From contig CM032233.1 in NCBI GenBank assembly GCA_019009955.1, positions 84,421,001-84,485,000 of the forward strand: 64,000 nucleotides of DNA. The letters are read 5' to 3'. Source of the DNA: Riptortus pedestris (lineage: Eukaryota > Arthropoda > Insecta > Hemiptera > Alydidae). The notes under the pieces are model-generated. The model worked only from the letters and a program-made list of their open reading frames with translations, searched no databases and was not told the origin of the DNA. Of this stretch, positions 11,800-23,801 are shown in pieces (the first letter of the stretch is position 1; each line of letters begins with the position of its first letter). Both the position numbers and the translations under genes were made by a program.

Positions 11800-12490
11800 A
11801 GCAGATCTCCCCTAAGGGAAATCATCTTCTGAGGTCGTACTCATGAGGCGATTTTCGAAATTTTTCTTCCAATGGTCATCGATCTTCTCATGAGAATCAA
11901 TCTCATTCCAAATCAAATGTGCTATAAATATTGTTATATGCATTTATTCTCTGTCTTCAATATTAACCGAGATATTTGCATTTTTCAGTTTTCTACTCAT
12001 ATTGCATAAACAATACTCTTTTATATAATAGCCCACATTACTCGAAGCTTAAATACCAAATATTGTATTCAAGAGACCTTTATTTTACTACCTTTAGTAA
12101 AATAAAGGTTTATTTTACTACCTTTAGTAAAATACCTGGTGACGCTCCCCTCCCCTGTTTTAGGTTCTTGACTACTAAAATTTTATTGATTGAAATAAAA
12201 TTGATCTGATTCATTATAAACTACAGTACTAGACATAGTAAGTAATTTTCAATAAAATTAATTTGTTATATTCTCATATATTTCAGTAATTGTTTTTCTC
12301 TCCGGTGTGAGGTTATCAGACCTGTTTGTTCACATTTCAGACGCTTCCCGTTGGGAGTTTTCTTATTATCGTTTGTATTTATTCACTTAATATGCACGGT
12401 GGTGTTTTGTTAGCAGTACGTAAATTTATCTATTGTTAAACTTCACGAGGAAATCTGCTTAGTTTATGCAACCCCTGAGTGACGGATGTT
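11800..12490 (-). mobile_element. P-family element, R orientation, both ends present, internal deletion
   Basis: Left end AGCAGATCTCCCCTAAGGG and right end AAATCTGCTTAGTTTATGC...GAGTGACGGATG. A deletion joins the ATCGATC block directly to CAATCTCATTCC, removing the TA tract and the C-rich run. Inside, a ~28-bp unit holding the hairpin TTTTACTA..TAGTAAAA is tandemly doubled at about 12076-12132. Confidence 0.85.
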
Positions 12491-12667
12491 TTTATCTAAC
12501 TCACGAATCAGCAGCACACTTCAAGATGCCAAACCCTTCTAGGTATATAGAATCAAGAGTTCTATGAAAATCAAAATGGATTGGGAGGGGACCTTCCTCT
12601 GTTCCTCTAACTACAGCGATAAAGAGAAAATTAAAAAAAAAATAAAAAAAAAATCAGGCACACTTGC

Positions 12668-13258
12668 TTCATAAACTAAAATTTCCCACGAGTTGATGAG
12701 ACACACTAATGATCTCTACTCACAATAGATTTACTATTTCTCAGTAAAACTCCGATGAGTTGAAGTGAGTGATTACTGAAAGATGTAAACAAATGCAGAA
12801 GCTAAATAAATCGCTTCATAACCTCGAAAAAATTCACAGAAGAGCAATTGTAGAACACCAATAGTTTAACAAGATTGATTCTATAACATTTTTTTACACG
12901 ACTCTTGATAAAGGAGATATTTTTATTTTTCCTCCCCTCTTATTACTAGTCCGATTTCAGCCAATAGCGACTATGAACTTAACTGTTGACTAAAACGGTT
13001 AAATACCAAGTATCATATAGATATAATAATCACTTTCGAGTTGAGAACATTAAATCTTAATCGCCATCACACAACGTTATGCATGTATCTCAAACAGGAA
13101 AAGTACAATGAGAACAATATTTGATATTTAAGCTCCAAATAAAGTGCTTCACGATAAAACAGCTTACTGTTAATGTGACATGAGTGGGGGTTTACTGAAG
13201 ACCCAAAACTAAAAAACCCAAATATCTCTGTTAATAACCAAGGATAACAGGTAAATAT
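12668..13258 (+). mobile_element. P-family element, F orientation, mixed subtype
   Basis: Starts near AAATTTCCCACGAG. The first half belongs to a divergent subtype (GTAGAACACCAATAGTTTAA, TTCTATAACATTTT) also seen at 23.8, 43.1, 56.0 and 63.4 kb. The second half (CATGTATCTCAAACAGG onward) returns to the common type. It ends in a TA tract that hosts the Tc1-like MITE. Confidence 0.65.
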
Positions 13259-13262
13259 ATAC

Positions 13263-13299
<37 letters not shown>

Positions 13300-13302
<3 letters not shown>

Positions 13303-13851
13303 TCAACCGCAAAAAAAACCGGACACTTTATATTTGTCGTATTAAAAGCTAATTTTCAGCAATTTTAAAACTCAGATTAGATTTATTTGTCGTGAAGCTG
13401 ATCTAATCTAAACTGTAAGTAGTTTTTCGCATATTTAAACATCTTTAATTATTAACCAAAACATTTTCTTTAATTAATTTTTTATTTTTTATTTCGGTCC
13501 AGAAATAATGGGTCTTTCAAACTTTCGATGGAAGGCCGGAGGCTTACGTTACATTACAGAAACGCTTGGGGGTAGCGAAGTTCTACCTACCTACATTCAC
13601 TTGTAATAAAAATCGAAGAATATATTTTTTTTTTAAAATGTGTTAATATATCATCTTTTTATTTTGTATTTTTTGTGTAAATTAACAATAAAAATTATTC
13701 ACTTTTTGGGCAGATTTTGTTTAAATAACCTATAGATTAACCAATTATTTTAATCAAAAAGATTAATATACATATATATTTAAGTATTTATCAACAAAAT
13801 TATAAGACTAAATCTAAGTGTTCCCGGTTTTTTTTTTTTTTAGGTTGAGTG
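13300..13851. mobile_element. Tc1/mariner-like MITE, copy 1
   Basis: 552 bp with inverted termini CACTCAACCGCAAAAAAAAC and the complement of CCGGTTTTTTTTTT..GGTTGAGTG, flanked by TA (13298-13299 and 13852-13853) inside (TA)n. The interior is AT-rich and non-coding. Compared with copy 2 at 36.0 kb it lacks ~90 bp after 'CAGCAATTTT' and carries several extra single bases. TA target choice and the ends fit the Tc1/mariner superfamily. No transposase present. Confidence 0.85.
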
Positions 13852-13853
13852 TA

Positions 13854-14037
13854 TATAATATATATATATATTATATATATATATATATATAAAATTGTAA
13901 CCTCTGTCTGTACATTGATTTTTTTCGCGAAATTTCACAACTTTCGTTGCACATGACCTAGACACCATAACTGCATAGTGTTACTTTGGGGTCTGTTGGA
14001 TTGTCTGTTTGTTTATAGGTTTGTTTGTTTATTTGCC
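13854..14037 (+). mobile_element. Helitron 5' fragment
   Basis: (TA)n followed by AAAATTGTAACCTCTGTCTG, CATTGATTTTTTTCGCG and the TTTGTTTGTTTATTTG region match the 5' ~150 bp of the Helitron family. The copy is cut off by the C-rich block. Confidence 0.8.
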
Positions 14038-14064
14038 CCAACACCCCCCCACCCCCCCACAACC

Positions 14065-14101
<37 letters not shown>

Positions 14102-14208
14102 ACCCCCCCCCCCCCCCACCCCCCCCCCCCCCCACCCCCCCCCCCCCCCGCCCCCCCCCCCCCCCACCCCCCCCCCCCCCCACCCCCCCCCCCCCCCACC
14201 CCCCCCCC

Positions 14209-14240
<32 letters not shown>

Positions 14241-14540
14241 CCCCCCCACCCCCCCCCCCCACCCACCCCCCCCCCCCCCCCCCCCCCCCCCCACCCCCCC
14301 CCCCCCCCCCCCCCAGCCCCGCGCCCACCCCCCCCCGCCCCCCCCCACCCCCCCACGCACCCCCCCCCCCCCCCACCCCCCCCCCCCCCCGCCCCCCCCC
14401 CCCCCCACGCCCCCCCCCCCCCACCACGCCACCGCCCCCCCACCCCACCCCAGCTCCCCCCCCCCCCCCCCCACCCCGCCCCCCCCCCCCCCCCCCCCCG
14501 CCCACCCCCCCCCCCACCACCCCCTCGCCCCACCCAATCC
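14037..14540. repeat. ~500-bp C-homopolymer block with scattered A and G
   Basis: Runs of 7-35 C broken by single A or G, giving a loose (C7-15 A)n pattern. It starts inside a Helitron 5' fragment, right after 'TTTATTTGCCCC'. All six frames give proline- or glycine-rich nonsense, so the long open frames here are artefacts. It may be a real expansion or a sequencing or assembly error. Confidence 0.9.
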
Positions 14541-15108
14541 GGTTCTTACTAACAAAGATTCAAATTTGTATTTTGAACATCAATCATATCTAAAAATAAG
14601 TATAAAAGTATTTATTTATTTATTTCGTGAACGTGAAGTGTCTTGAATTATTTGCATGTTCAGCTAATAAGAAGGAGTAGTACAAGAAAACAAGACAATG
14701 ATTTGGTGGTTAGGAAGCTGTGAAAAAGTGAGCTATTCGGGCCGGTGTCTTGAAATCGGCGCAAACCTCTACCTACTTCCAGCAGGGCAATATATTAGGA
14801 TTATAACAGGTTGGTGTCGGACTTTATTTATCAACAGCCCATTAAGCTATCGTGATTTATGAAGGCAAATAATAAATTTATCAACTCTAAATATCTTTGG
14901 AACATATAGTTATTCATCACGTGCGAGGGCCGCAAGTGGAATTATAATTTCTTAACATGTTCATATACAATGCAACTTAGAGATTTTGAGATACAATTTA
15001 ATGCTCTGTCCAGTAGTTTGAAACAGTACCTGTGGCAGGTATTTTATTAAGAATGTCAAGAATAATTCATACTTTTTGGTGTCTGTGTGCTTGTTTTATT
15101 TAAACGGC
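14541..15108. other. Spacer, nothing recognised
   Basis: AT-rich sequence between the C block and a SINE. No recognised element. Confidence 0.45.
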
Positions 15109-15120
15109 TCATTAAAAACT

Positions 15121-15345
15121 GGGGAACAGGTTAGCCATGTGAGTTGAAGCGTTGGTCTTAATTTCACATGGCAAACCTAGAGTGGCGAGTTCGATTCCCG
15201 CCTGGGTAAAGGTATTTATTTAGTGATGGAATTCATTACATAAAATCCTTAGTCCCACCCTGGTTAGAGAGGGGTGGCAACCTGTAGATAACCCGTCCCA
15301 ATTAGCCTTAGTTGCAAAAAGTGGACGCCAATAAATAATTTAGTT
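15121..15345 (+). mobile_element. tRNA-derived SINE, copy 1
   Basis: The head carries a pol III A-box-like TTAGCCATGTGAG and a B box GAGTTCGATTCCCG. The body has CCACCCTGG, ACCCGTCCCAATTAGCC and GTGGACGCCAATAAATAA. The target-site duplication TCATTAAAAACT is perfect at 15109-15120 and 15346-15357. The head is tRNA-like but not a functional tRNA gene. Confidence 0.9.
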
Positions 15346-15357
15346 TCATTAAAAACT

Positions 15358-15779
15358 AATGATCAAGCTCCTTAACCGCCATAATACGTCCAAAACGAGT
15401 TGGCGTTTAGATTTTATGCGTGTTTGTGTATTCATACACTTGCTACATCAAAAAAATAATCATTTAGTATGTAGTATGGTTCGATTCTTATATTCCTAGT
15501 TGCGTTAATGACATAATTAAGTTTAATACTTTTTAATATGTAATCCTTCAATAAAACAGCTGAATGAAAGAAGAAGAATTGAATTCAGATTTTTCATTTG
15601 TTTCAATTCTATTATAATCATACGAAGACTATCACATAGTGGTCCAAACTGTACATATTACTGTGGATTACAGGCGCTCTCGATTTCCTACGTAGGTAAA
15701 TTAAATTAATGAATTCGTTTTAGATAAATACCAAATACACTTCACTCGCTAATTTATCTATCTAGTTTTATGCAGATTT
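15358..15779. other. Spacer, nothing recognised
   Basis: AT-rich with no coding potential or recognised repeat. Confidence 0.45.
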
Positions 15780-15946
15780 CAATTGAAATTTTCAAAATCG
15801 AATTTTCGAAATTCTTCCCCTCTAAAGCTCCCTTCCCCCGGGTCCGATTCTAGCCGTTAACGAACTTGATCTTTCTTTTTACATAAAACGACTAAATATC
15901 GAGTTTGGTAACGATCAAACCAAAACTGTAAAATACAAATATATAG

Positions 15947-16007
<61 letters not shown>

Positions 16008-16121
16008 TTGATTCGGACCTCATCTCCTGTGTAGGATCGATGGACATTTGAAGAAATTTTTCGAAAATCGCGTCATGAGCACGACCTCAATAGCTGATTT
16101 CCCTCAAGGGAAATCTGCTAA
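15780..16121 (+). mobile_element. P-family right half, F orientation
   Basis: Starts at the C-rich run upstream of GTTAACGAACTTGATC, then GAGTTTGGTAACGATCAAAC, a TA tract (15949-16004), GGATCGATGGACATTTGAAG and the palindrome end TGATTTCCCTCAAGGGAAATC with TGCTA. The left half is missing. Confidence 0.85.
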
Positions 16122-16159
16122 CAGCTATTCTAAAACTTCTCAATCAACAGAATTGGATA

Positions 16160-16350
16160 TTTAAAACGTTTCGTTGGAACGTATAACGCAGATGCTAGAA
16201 ACTATAAGTTTCTCAACTCTTTTCTAAATCACTACTCTGATTTTCATTTCGAGCATTGGCGAACTTGACCTTTAGCTATATATTAGCATTTAAATATCAA
16301 GTTTAGTAACGGTCGGATGATTATTGCAGCCGCGAGGGCGTTACGTAACT
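16160..16350 (+). mobile_element. Strongly diverged P-family fragment
   Basis: AGCATTGGCGAACTTGACC, TATCAAGTTTAGTAACGGTC and GCGAGGGCGTTAC follow the order of the family's body, at low similarity. Confidence 0.5.
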
Positions 16351-17138
16351 TAAATATTATTGATGACCGTGATGTAACAAAGCATATTGTAATTGTCCCA
16401 TAGTAAGAAATTACGAAAGCATGCCTTAGAATTTAAACTGCACGTTCGGTAATTAGAGATACAATTGCTTAATATGAAAATACCACGAGTATTGGTAGAG
16501 AAATACAAAAAAGATAAATTGAAATAAATAAATAATATGAAAAGATAGATAGATATGAAGCTGGTATGTTCTTATCTAATTCATTCAATATATCTTTTTT
16601 GCATTTCTCTGCTATAGATTTTACATCCACCCCCACCATGTTTTGTTTTAGTCACCTATCATTACTCATATAAAACTATGTCTTTGAATTTTGTCTTGAA
16701 ATGAAACGGCCTTTGTACATATAAAAGAGAATATTATGAATTTTTTCCGACAATTGTTCACAAATTAGTTAACTTCTTTCGTTTTGTCTCTATTCAGCTC
16801 TGATGAAGGGGCCCAATGGTACCCGAAATTGTAATCACTTCCAATAAAATTCTCTATAAGAAGAATTAAGAAACCATTCTTTAGCCCACACCCAACAATC
16901 CTCTACTAGTAAACTGAAGTAGGTTACTTTACCATGTCTAGCTCAATTGATTTAAAGATGCGCTTAAAATTTGTTAGCACATTTTTCTTTAACTTATATA
17001 GAAATATCCCCTTGAGAAGGATTGGTGTCCCTGGAAACGCGTCGGGGATAAAATACATGACAATCTGAAGAAATAGTTCTAATTTCTGACCTTTTGCCTC
17101 AAAAATCGTTCTTAAATAATAAATGGTCCGTATATAAA
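16351..17138. other. Spacer with a possible retroelement-like piece
   Basis: Mostly unassigned AT-rich DNA. 'CTGATGAAGGGGCCCAATGG' near 16800, followed by AATAAAATTC, resembles 3' tails of some non-LTR elements, but this is not enough for a call. Confidence 0.35.
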
Positions 17139-18209
17139 TCTACAGTATATAAAATTGTAACCTCTGTCTGTACATTGATTTTTTTCTCAAAATTTCACGA
17201 TTTCTTTCGTGTATGTTTGTTTGTTTATTACCTTTTCACGCATAAAGGCTGAACCGAATTTTATGAAATTTGGTATGTATATTACTACTAACCCAACTTA
17301 GACTTTAGGCTATATTAATATTCTCTGAGACGAACAGGAGTGGGGGTTATAAGGAAGGCCTGAAATTAAAAATAGTGATATTTCGTTTCCTATTGGATTT
17401 TCTTCAAATATGGAGATAACAAACGTTGGTTATTTTGCTATTTAAAGTAACTTTTGTTAGATTCACTTTTGTCTTATAACAAAGTATAAACGAGATATAC
17501 ACTAAAAAGCAAAGCGGGAGCCGACAGTTTTATTGGGCTCTGAAATTAACGGAAATTACCAAAACTCAGTATGTGTGTTAGCACTTATTCCTCCATGGTT
17601 TTAAGCGGTACCATCATTTCTAGGGAGGAGCAGGAGTGGGGGTTGTAAGGGAGTCCTGAAATTAAAAATAGTGATATTTCGTTTTTTATTGGTTTTTTGG
17701 CAAATATGTACATGACAAAAAATGTTTATTTTGTTATTTAGAAGTAACGTTTGTCGTATACCAAGTATAAACGAGATATACACTGAAAACTAAAACTGTA
17801 GCCGACAATTGTATTTGGCACAAACGATTGAACGGAACTCGCGGCATGTGAATTAGCATTAATTCTTAAACGATTATAAGCTATATTCAATTCGGTTTTC
17901 AGTCAATGTTGGTCTTTGTACCGTATTAAAGGAAAGGAAATTTATTTCGAACATAGTTTGGGAGACAGAATACTTACTTATGAATTATATATATATAAAA
18001 ACTACATTTACAGTAGACGGGAAATGTAAAAATATTGTGGACAGTGAAGCCTTACATAACAAATAATTTTATTATTAACAAATCCACAGCAACGACGGGT
18101 ATACATCGGGAAATGTTAAAATATTGTGGAAAGTAAAGGCTTGCCAAAAAAAATACCATAATCATTAAACCTAAAATGTATTCCCGACCGAAGCCGGGTA
18201 CCTTAGATA

Positions 18210-18210
<1 letters not shown>
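17139..18210 (+). mobile_element. Non-autonomous Helitron, copy 1 (full length)
   Basis: 5' TC at 17139 after a host A, then AAAATTGTAACCTCTGTCTG. The interior has the AGGAGTGGGGGTTATAAGG-type unit twice (about 17337 and 17632). The 3' end has the hairpin CCCGACCGAAGCCGGG 11 bases before the terminus ACCTTAGATAG, followed by host T. The canonical CTAG is mutated to ATAG. No Rep/helicase coding. Insertion between A and T without target duplication fits Helitrons. Confidence 0.85.

Positions 18211-18270
<60 letters not shown>
18211..18270. repeat. (TA)n microsatellite at Helitron 3' flank
   Basis: About 60 bp of TA directly after the Helitron terminus. The element inserted into, or seeded, this tract. 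Confidence 0.9.
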
Positions 18271-18275
<5 letters not shown>

Positions 18276-18770
18276 AGTAGCAACGGCATAAGCTTTTACC
18301 TTAATGCCAAAACTTTTGACATGGAATATAATAATGGAGGTGATTAAAAGCCCTCTCTTCATATCGACAGCCATGAGGTGAGTGTCGTGTGTCACCGCTC
18401 CACCACCATAAATCAGTCTCGAAGTTGACAAAGTAATATATCATTGCTCTTTCTCAGGTCTTACACGCCGCCAAGGCTCATGTTCCCCTTATACACTATA
18501 TGTTTTAGATCCAGTAATTCTGCCATGTAACAAACCTTAAGGAGTGTGACTCTATAAATCTTCCCTGATTGAATATTGTTAATTTTGTAGTAGATGCATA
18601 TACTCTCTCAGAAATGCACTTGGAATATGAGCAGTATGTCTATGTGTAATATCTTTGTTGCAGCTAATTAAAAGAAAAAATCCATAAATTCCTAATATTT
18701 GAACAAGTTCACATCTGACGAACACGTAAATGTGTTGAAGCTTCTGACAAAACCGTAATACCTAATGGGA
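18271..18770. other. Spacer, nothing recognised
   Basis: Mixed sequence with no recognised repeat. Translated frames extending from the TA tract are spurious. Confidence 0.45.
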
Positions 18771-18830
18771 AAAAGTCCGTCACGCAGGGGGGGCTGCGTA
18801 AACGAAGCAGATTTCCCACGTGAATTTTAA

Positions 18831-18891
<61 letters not shown>

Positions 18892-20290
18892 GTAACCTCT
18901 GTCTGTACATTGATTTTTTTCGCGAAATTTCACGATAACTTTTCGTTTCACATGTCATAGACACCATAACTGCATTTTGTTTCTTTGGTGTCTGTTTGTT
19001 TGTTTATTTGTTTGTTACCTTTTCACGCATAAACGGCTGAACCGAATTTTATGAAACTTGGTATGTATATTACTATTAACCCAACTTAGACTTTAGGCTA
19101 TATTAAAATTCTCTGAGACAAACAGGAGTGGGGGTTATAAGGGAGGTCTGAAATTAAAAATAGCGATATTTCGTTTCCTATTGGTTTTTCGACAAACATG
19201 CTCATGACAAAAGTTGTTTATTTTATTCTTTAGAGTAACTTTTGTCATATACATTTTTTTCGTATACCGAGTTATAAACGAGATATACGCTAAAACCTAT
19301 ACCGGAAGTGAACAGTTCTATTTGGGACAAAAGACCCAACCGAAATAAATAAAACTCGGTATATGTATTAGCAGTAACGCTTTCATTATAACAAGCCATA
19401 CCAAAATTTCTAGGGACGGGCAGAAGTGGGGGTTATAAGGGAAGCCAGAAAATAAAAATAGCGATATTTCGTTTCCTATTTGTTTTTCGGCAAATATGAA
19501 CATAACAAAAGTTGTTTATTTTGTTATTTAAAGTAACTTTTGTTATATACACTTTTTTCGTATACCGAATTATAAACGAGATATACGCTAAAACCTATAG
19601 CGGAAGTGAACAATTTTATTTGGGACATAAGACCCAACCGAACTAAATAAAACTCGGTATGTGTATTCGCACTAACGCTTTCATTATAACAAGCCATATC
19701 AACATTTCTAGGGACGGGCAGGAGTGGGGGTTGTAAGGACGGGAAATACGACAATATGGAGGGCAGTGAAGTTTTACATAAAAAATTAATTTTATTATTA
19801 ACAAATGTGAACGACGGGTATAAACCCTAAACACTGGGACGGGTAAATGTCAAAATAGTGAGCAAAGTAGAGCCTTGCCAAAAAAATTCCATCACCATTC
19901 ACCCTCAAACCGATTCCCGGGCGAAGCCGGGTATCTGAGCTAGTAATAGATAAACCTACATACTGCTAACACACACCACCGTGAATATTAGGTGAACGAA
20001 TACAAATGGTAATAAGAAATATTTTCCCTCACGGCGGAAAGCGTCTCAAATGTAAACAAACAGGTCTGCCAACGGCTTTCAGTTATTGTTTTTCTTTCCA
20101 ACACCGGAAAGAAAAACGATAGCTGAAACATATCAGAACATAACCTTAATTTTATTGAAAATTATGTACTATATCTTCTACTGTATTACTAATGAATCAG
20201 AATAAATTTTATCTCAATTAATCAAATTTTAGTAGTCCAAGAATTTAATTTTGTGAAGGGGGTTCACAAGAACATATATGGACGTGGGGA
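18771..20290 (+). mobile_element. P-family element, F orientation, split by a Helitron
   Basis: Outer end AAAAGTCCGTCACGCAGG at 18771 and AAGCAGATTTCCCACGTG stop at 18830. After the Helitron the sequence resumes at 19944 with TAATAGATAAACCTACATAC, exactly the next part of the family body, then CACCGTGAATATTAGGTG and onward. It fades near 20290 with the right half missing. Confidence 0.85.
18831..19943 (+). mobile_element. Non-autonomous Helitron, copy 2 (intact ends, nested in P element)
   Basis: 1113 bp. 5' TC then (TA)n and AAAATTGTAACCTCTGTCTG. 3' hairpin CCCGGGCGAAGCCGGG (5-bp stem), then TATCTGAG and CTAG at 19940-19943, with host A before and T after. A ~296-bp internal unit is repeated (G-rich motif AGTGGGGGTT at about 19128, 19423 and 19719), which explains the near-identical short open frames on the minus strand. 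The surrounding P sequence gives the empty site, with no bases lost or duplicated. No helicase gene. Confidence 0.92.
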
Positions 20291-21418
20291 AAATTTGCAA
20301 ATACCTCCGTACTATTAGTGATGCAAAGGTTTAGTTAGGGCCTTCTTCGTTTACTATAAAAAGATCTATAAATGAAATGCAGCAAATCGTTTTGTTTATT
20401 TAATTTAATTGCAGTACAAGGAAGTCGTGTGAAAACCTGTACTCATGTGTGGGTGTGAGCCGTGGGCGTCGACAGGTACCCTTGAAACAAGGGGTTAAGC
20501 CTTGAAGGGTTTAACGTATGTTTCTTAGAGCTATGGGGTGGTGGCTTAGGACTCAGGAGAAGGAAGACAGGAGAAGACATTATATCTGAAACGAGTCTGG
20601 TGATTTCACATGTAATGAAAGCTAAGATGTTGCAATGAGTGGGTCATGTGACAAGAAGTAACCCAGCCATAGTGGTGACCGAAAATGAGATGGGTTATCA
20701 GAGTGAAGAATGACGCTACGGAATTTCACTTAGTACAATGTTTAATGTGAATTTGTTTAAGTCTCATAAATATATAATTTAAGAGGATGAACGTTGGGCT
20801 TGTTATTTCTGAAATCTATTAACTCCGCTCCGTTAATATAAGTTATACTTTACTGAACATCCTATGCACCACTTCGAATATACGTTTTATTGTCCAGATA
20901 CAAAAGATTATTTTTAATAGTTATTATTTACATAAAGCAGCTGTCATCGTTGAGCTTTGAACCATTTTTGGGGAAATGAACTTTTATTTTGGGTACAGAC
21001 TTTTTAGGGTTATGGTCCATTATGTTATTAAACAAAAAAAAAAGGTACATACACAGGTAACGGAAATATTTTTTTTAAATATTTATTCGTTTAGTTGCAA
21101 CAACATATTTAAATATTACAAGCAATTGATATGATACTAAGAATGGCTTGAACATTGTCTTGAGGTGGGGATTTGTCCATTGACAATACCCACAGTGGAG
21201 AGAACATTGGGTTGTATTATGGAGTTAGACAGTACATTACACGAGAAGATCTCTTGGCCACTTACGCTTCAGACGTCGCCTTGGTTTTTCTGGAATATGG
21301 GTAGATGAAAGTGATTCGACTAAAGGATTAGGATGTGCGGGAAGGAGAGAGTGGAATTTCTGATATCGGGATTTGGCGAGAGTATGGACAAAATGAATGT
21401 TGAGGTCGTTATAGAGAG
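20291..21418. other. Low-repeat stretch
   Basis: About 1.1 kb without family landmarks. Slightly higher GC near 20440-20700 and 21150-21400. No splice-bounded or open coding signal that I can support. Confidence 0.45.
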
Positions 21419-21531
21419 TAAAACGGGAAATTAAAAAAATATTGTGCCAAGTAAAGCCTTGCCAAAAAAAAAAGTACCATCATCATTCAGCCTCAAATGA
21501 TTTCCCGGGCGAAGCCGCGTACCTTAGCTTG
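21419..21531 (+). mobile_element. Helitron 3'-end fragment
   Basis: AAACGGGAAAT, GCCTTGCCAAAAAAAA, CCATCATCATTCAGCCTCAA, a hairpin with one altered base (CCCGGGCGAAGCCGCG), then ACCTTAGCTTG and host T. The 5' part is absent. Confidence 0.85.
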
Positions 21532-21661
21532 TAAATATATATATATTCGTCATTTCCTAGGTAGAATCAGTAAGTTAATATCTCTCAATATCTCCTCTCA
21601 GCGCCGTAAGTCAAAGCTAAGGTAAAATATTTTTGAGCTCTATAGAAAAATCGCATTATTA

Positions 21662-22121
21662 AAAAGTCCGTCACGCAGGGGCTGCGTAAACCAAGCTGAT
21701 TTCCCACGTGAAGTTTTATAATAGAGAAATTTCGGAATAGAGAGTCAAACAGTTATGGGAAGGGCCCGAACTAGCTCTTGACGGAAACTCACTAGACCCG
21801 AAGTTAGCCGATCTCATCTCAGAAGCTGAAAACAGAAAAATGCAAATATCTCGGTTAATATTCAAGATACAGAATAAATGTATATAACATTATTTGTAGT
21901 AAATTTAAATTTCATTAAGATTGCTTCTATATCATTTTTCGATCCGACGTATAGTAACGGAGATATTTCGAATTTTTGAAAATCCTCCCTTCTAACCCCC
22001 CCCCCTCCCACTGGTCCGATTTCAGCCATTAACGAACTTGATCTTTATTTTTGCATATAACGTTTAAATATCGAGTTTGGTAACGATCAAACGAAAATTG
22101 CGACCGCTAGTGCGTTAACAG

Positions 22122-22185
<64 letters not shown>

Positions 22186-22307
22186 GAACGGACCTCATTT
22201 TCGTCATCTCCTGGGTAGGATCGATGGACATTTGAAGAAATTTTTCGAAACTCGCGTCATGAGTACGATCTCAATAGCTGATTTCCCTTAAGGGAAATCT
22301 GCTAAAA
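21662..22307 (+). mobile_element. P-family element, F orientation, complete
   Basis: 646 bp with both ends: AAAAGTCCGTCACGCAGG with hairpin, and GATTTCCCTTAAGGGAAATC with TGCTAAAA. It contains the subtype block 'AACAGTTATGGGAAGGGCC', 'GAACTAGCTCTTG' and 'GTTAGCCGATCTCATCTC' near the left. Then come CAAATATCTCGGTTAATATT, a C-rich run, GAGTTTGGTAACGATCAAAC and a TA tract at 22126-22180. A good reference copy. Confidence 0.92.
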
Positions 22308-22594
22308 CATTGGTGAAGAGACAGTTCCTCCCAAGAAGCAGTTAGTGAAATTCATAAAGTCTGTAGTACCTCTTGCTTTTCATTTAATGCAGGAGTGTTT
22401 GTGCGTGCTTTTCATCGAGCTACAATGGAATTACATTTACATTGTCAAAATATACTTCATCTTTATTCGTGGTACATTTGAATTAAATATTGATGTTGTT
22501 GTATGGTATGTCGATTTAAGAAAATATTTGAAACCGGTAGGATGAAAAAATTCCCAGCTTCGGTTAACTAAGCAGACTTCCCACGCGAGTTATT

Positions 22595-22758
22595 CGTATT
22601 TGTTTTGTTTTCAGCCTTCAGTACCCCCCACCCTCCTACTCATCGTTTTTTTTACATATAAATAGGGAAAATGAGGTGAAGTGAGATCATGTGTGTCTTA
22701 ACGGCACGTGGGAAATCTGTGGAAACTAAAGCAGCTCCTGCGGGTCGGACTTTTTTTA
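22595..22758 (-). mobile_element. P-family outer-end fragment, R orientation
   Basis: TTTTCAGCCTTCAGTACCCC, then CACGTGGGAAATCTGTGG, AAAGCAGCTCCTGCG and GTCGGACTTTT. A short relic with a damaged hairpin. Confidence 0.65.
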
Positions 22759-23801
22759 ATCCTGGCTGTTACTGCTTTTGCTTGTGTACTTTGCACAAAT
22801 ACCAATCAATTAATTTATTCAAATTCGCTTTAGTGTATTATTAAGTGTGACTTGAAAAAAAAAACTGTAGAAGCTCTTCTGTATGATATGAAAATTGCTT
22901 ATGAATTAATGTGGAGTGACACTGAAGTTATAAGTTGTCAGAGAAGTCGAGGCGAGTAACAAGCCGACCGAATGTCATTCGATAAATTAATCCCCGATTT
23001 ACAAAATAAATAAAAAAATATAAGCCACTCTTTAAATAATGACAGGCGGTTCGGATGATGTGTGGATAAGAAGGATTTGCAGGTAAGGGCTGTGTTTAGG
23101 TGAAACGCTCCCCAATGCAGTTCGGTTAATTCTGGTGAATTAGGCCGCCTCCCCTTCGCCCCTCTTCCAGCAGTAGCCTATCATTTCAACATCCATTATG
23201 ATAAGTAACAACTTTATTAGTCCAAATATTACCTTCCAGCCTGTAACATTTACTGTCAGAAGCTCTCGCCCCATGCATTTTCAACTCAATCATTTTATAA
23301 AGGTTTTTGGTCTGATTTGATAATGAGTTCAGAACTGAAAGGTAGACGACAGGAGTAGGAAAAGTATGCAGTTTATTTGAGCCTTGGTTCTTTTCCTTAT
23401 AAGGAGCAAACTGTTATATAATCAAGCCGTCAAACAACATTGACCACTAAATGCTGGTATATTTCAGCGTGGAATTTGCCTTGGAATAAGTCGGAACTGA
23501 TAATTCGGCATTGCATTTGTAAAAACTTTCTGAGTTGATATACGGATGAGAATCGTACCAAGAAATGTGTTGAATTGAGCGAGATACCTTCGAAAAATTC
23601 ATATAGGAAAACATATTTGAGTTAAATTAGGACACTTTAGTTCCTTACTAGACATTGTCCACTAGGTGTTACGGTTTTCATTGCCAACGATTTCTTCCTA
23701 TTCACCAAATTGTGCCGACATTTCCATCACAATGTTCTTGGTACATGTACAGTAACTCTGCAGTCATTCAGTTGTAATACACTCAGAGTATAGAGTAATA
23801 T
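22759..23801. other. Spacer, nothing recognised
   Basis: Around 1 kb of unassigned AT-rich DNA with no coding signal. Confidence 0.45.

Noticed and set aside
13958..14646. Long open frames of proline- or glycine-rich protein on both strands
   Set aside because: They are translations of the C-homopolymer block; every frame is open for the same trivial reason.
15121..15210. tRNA gene candidate
   Set aside because: It has A- and B-box-like motifs, but the sequence is the head of a repeated SINE with a long body, tail and target duplications.
19318..19834. Three similar minus-strand peptides (also 25 kb, 49.8 kb, 59.6 kb) that look like a small gene family
   Set aside because: They come from the ~296-bp internal unit of a non-autonomous Helitron and are broken differently in each copy.
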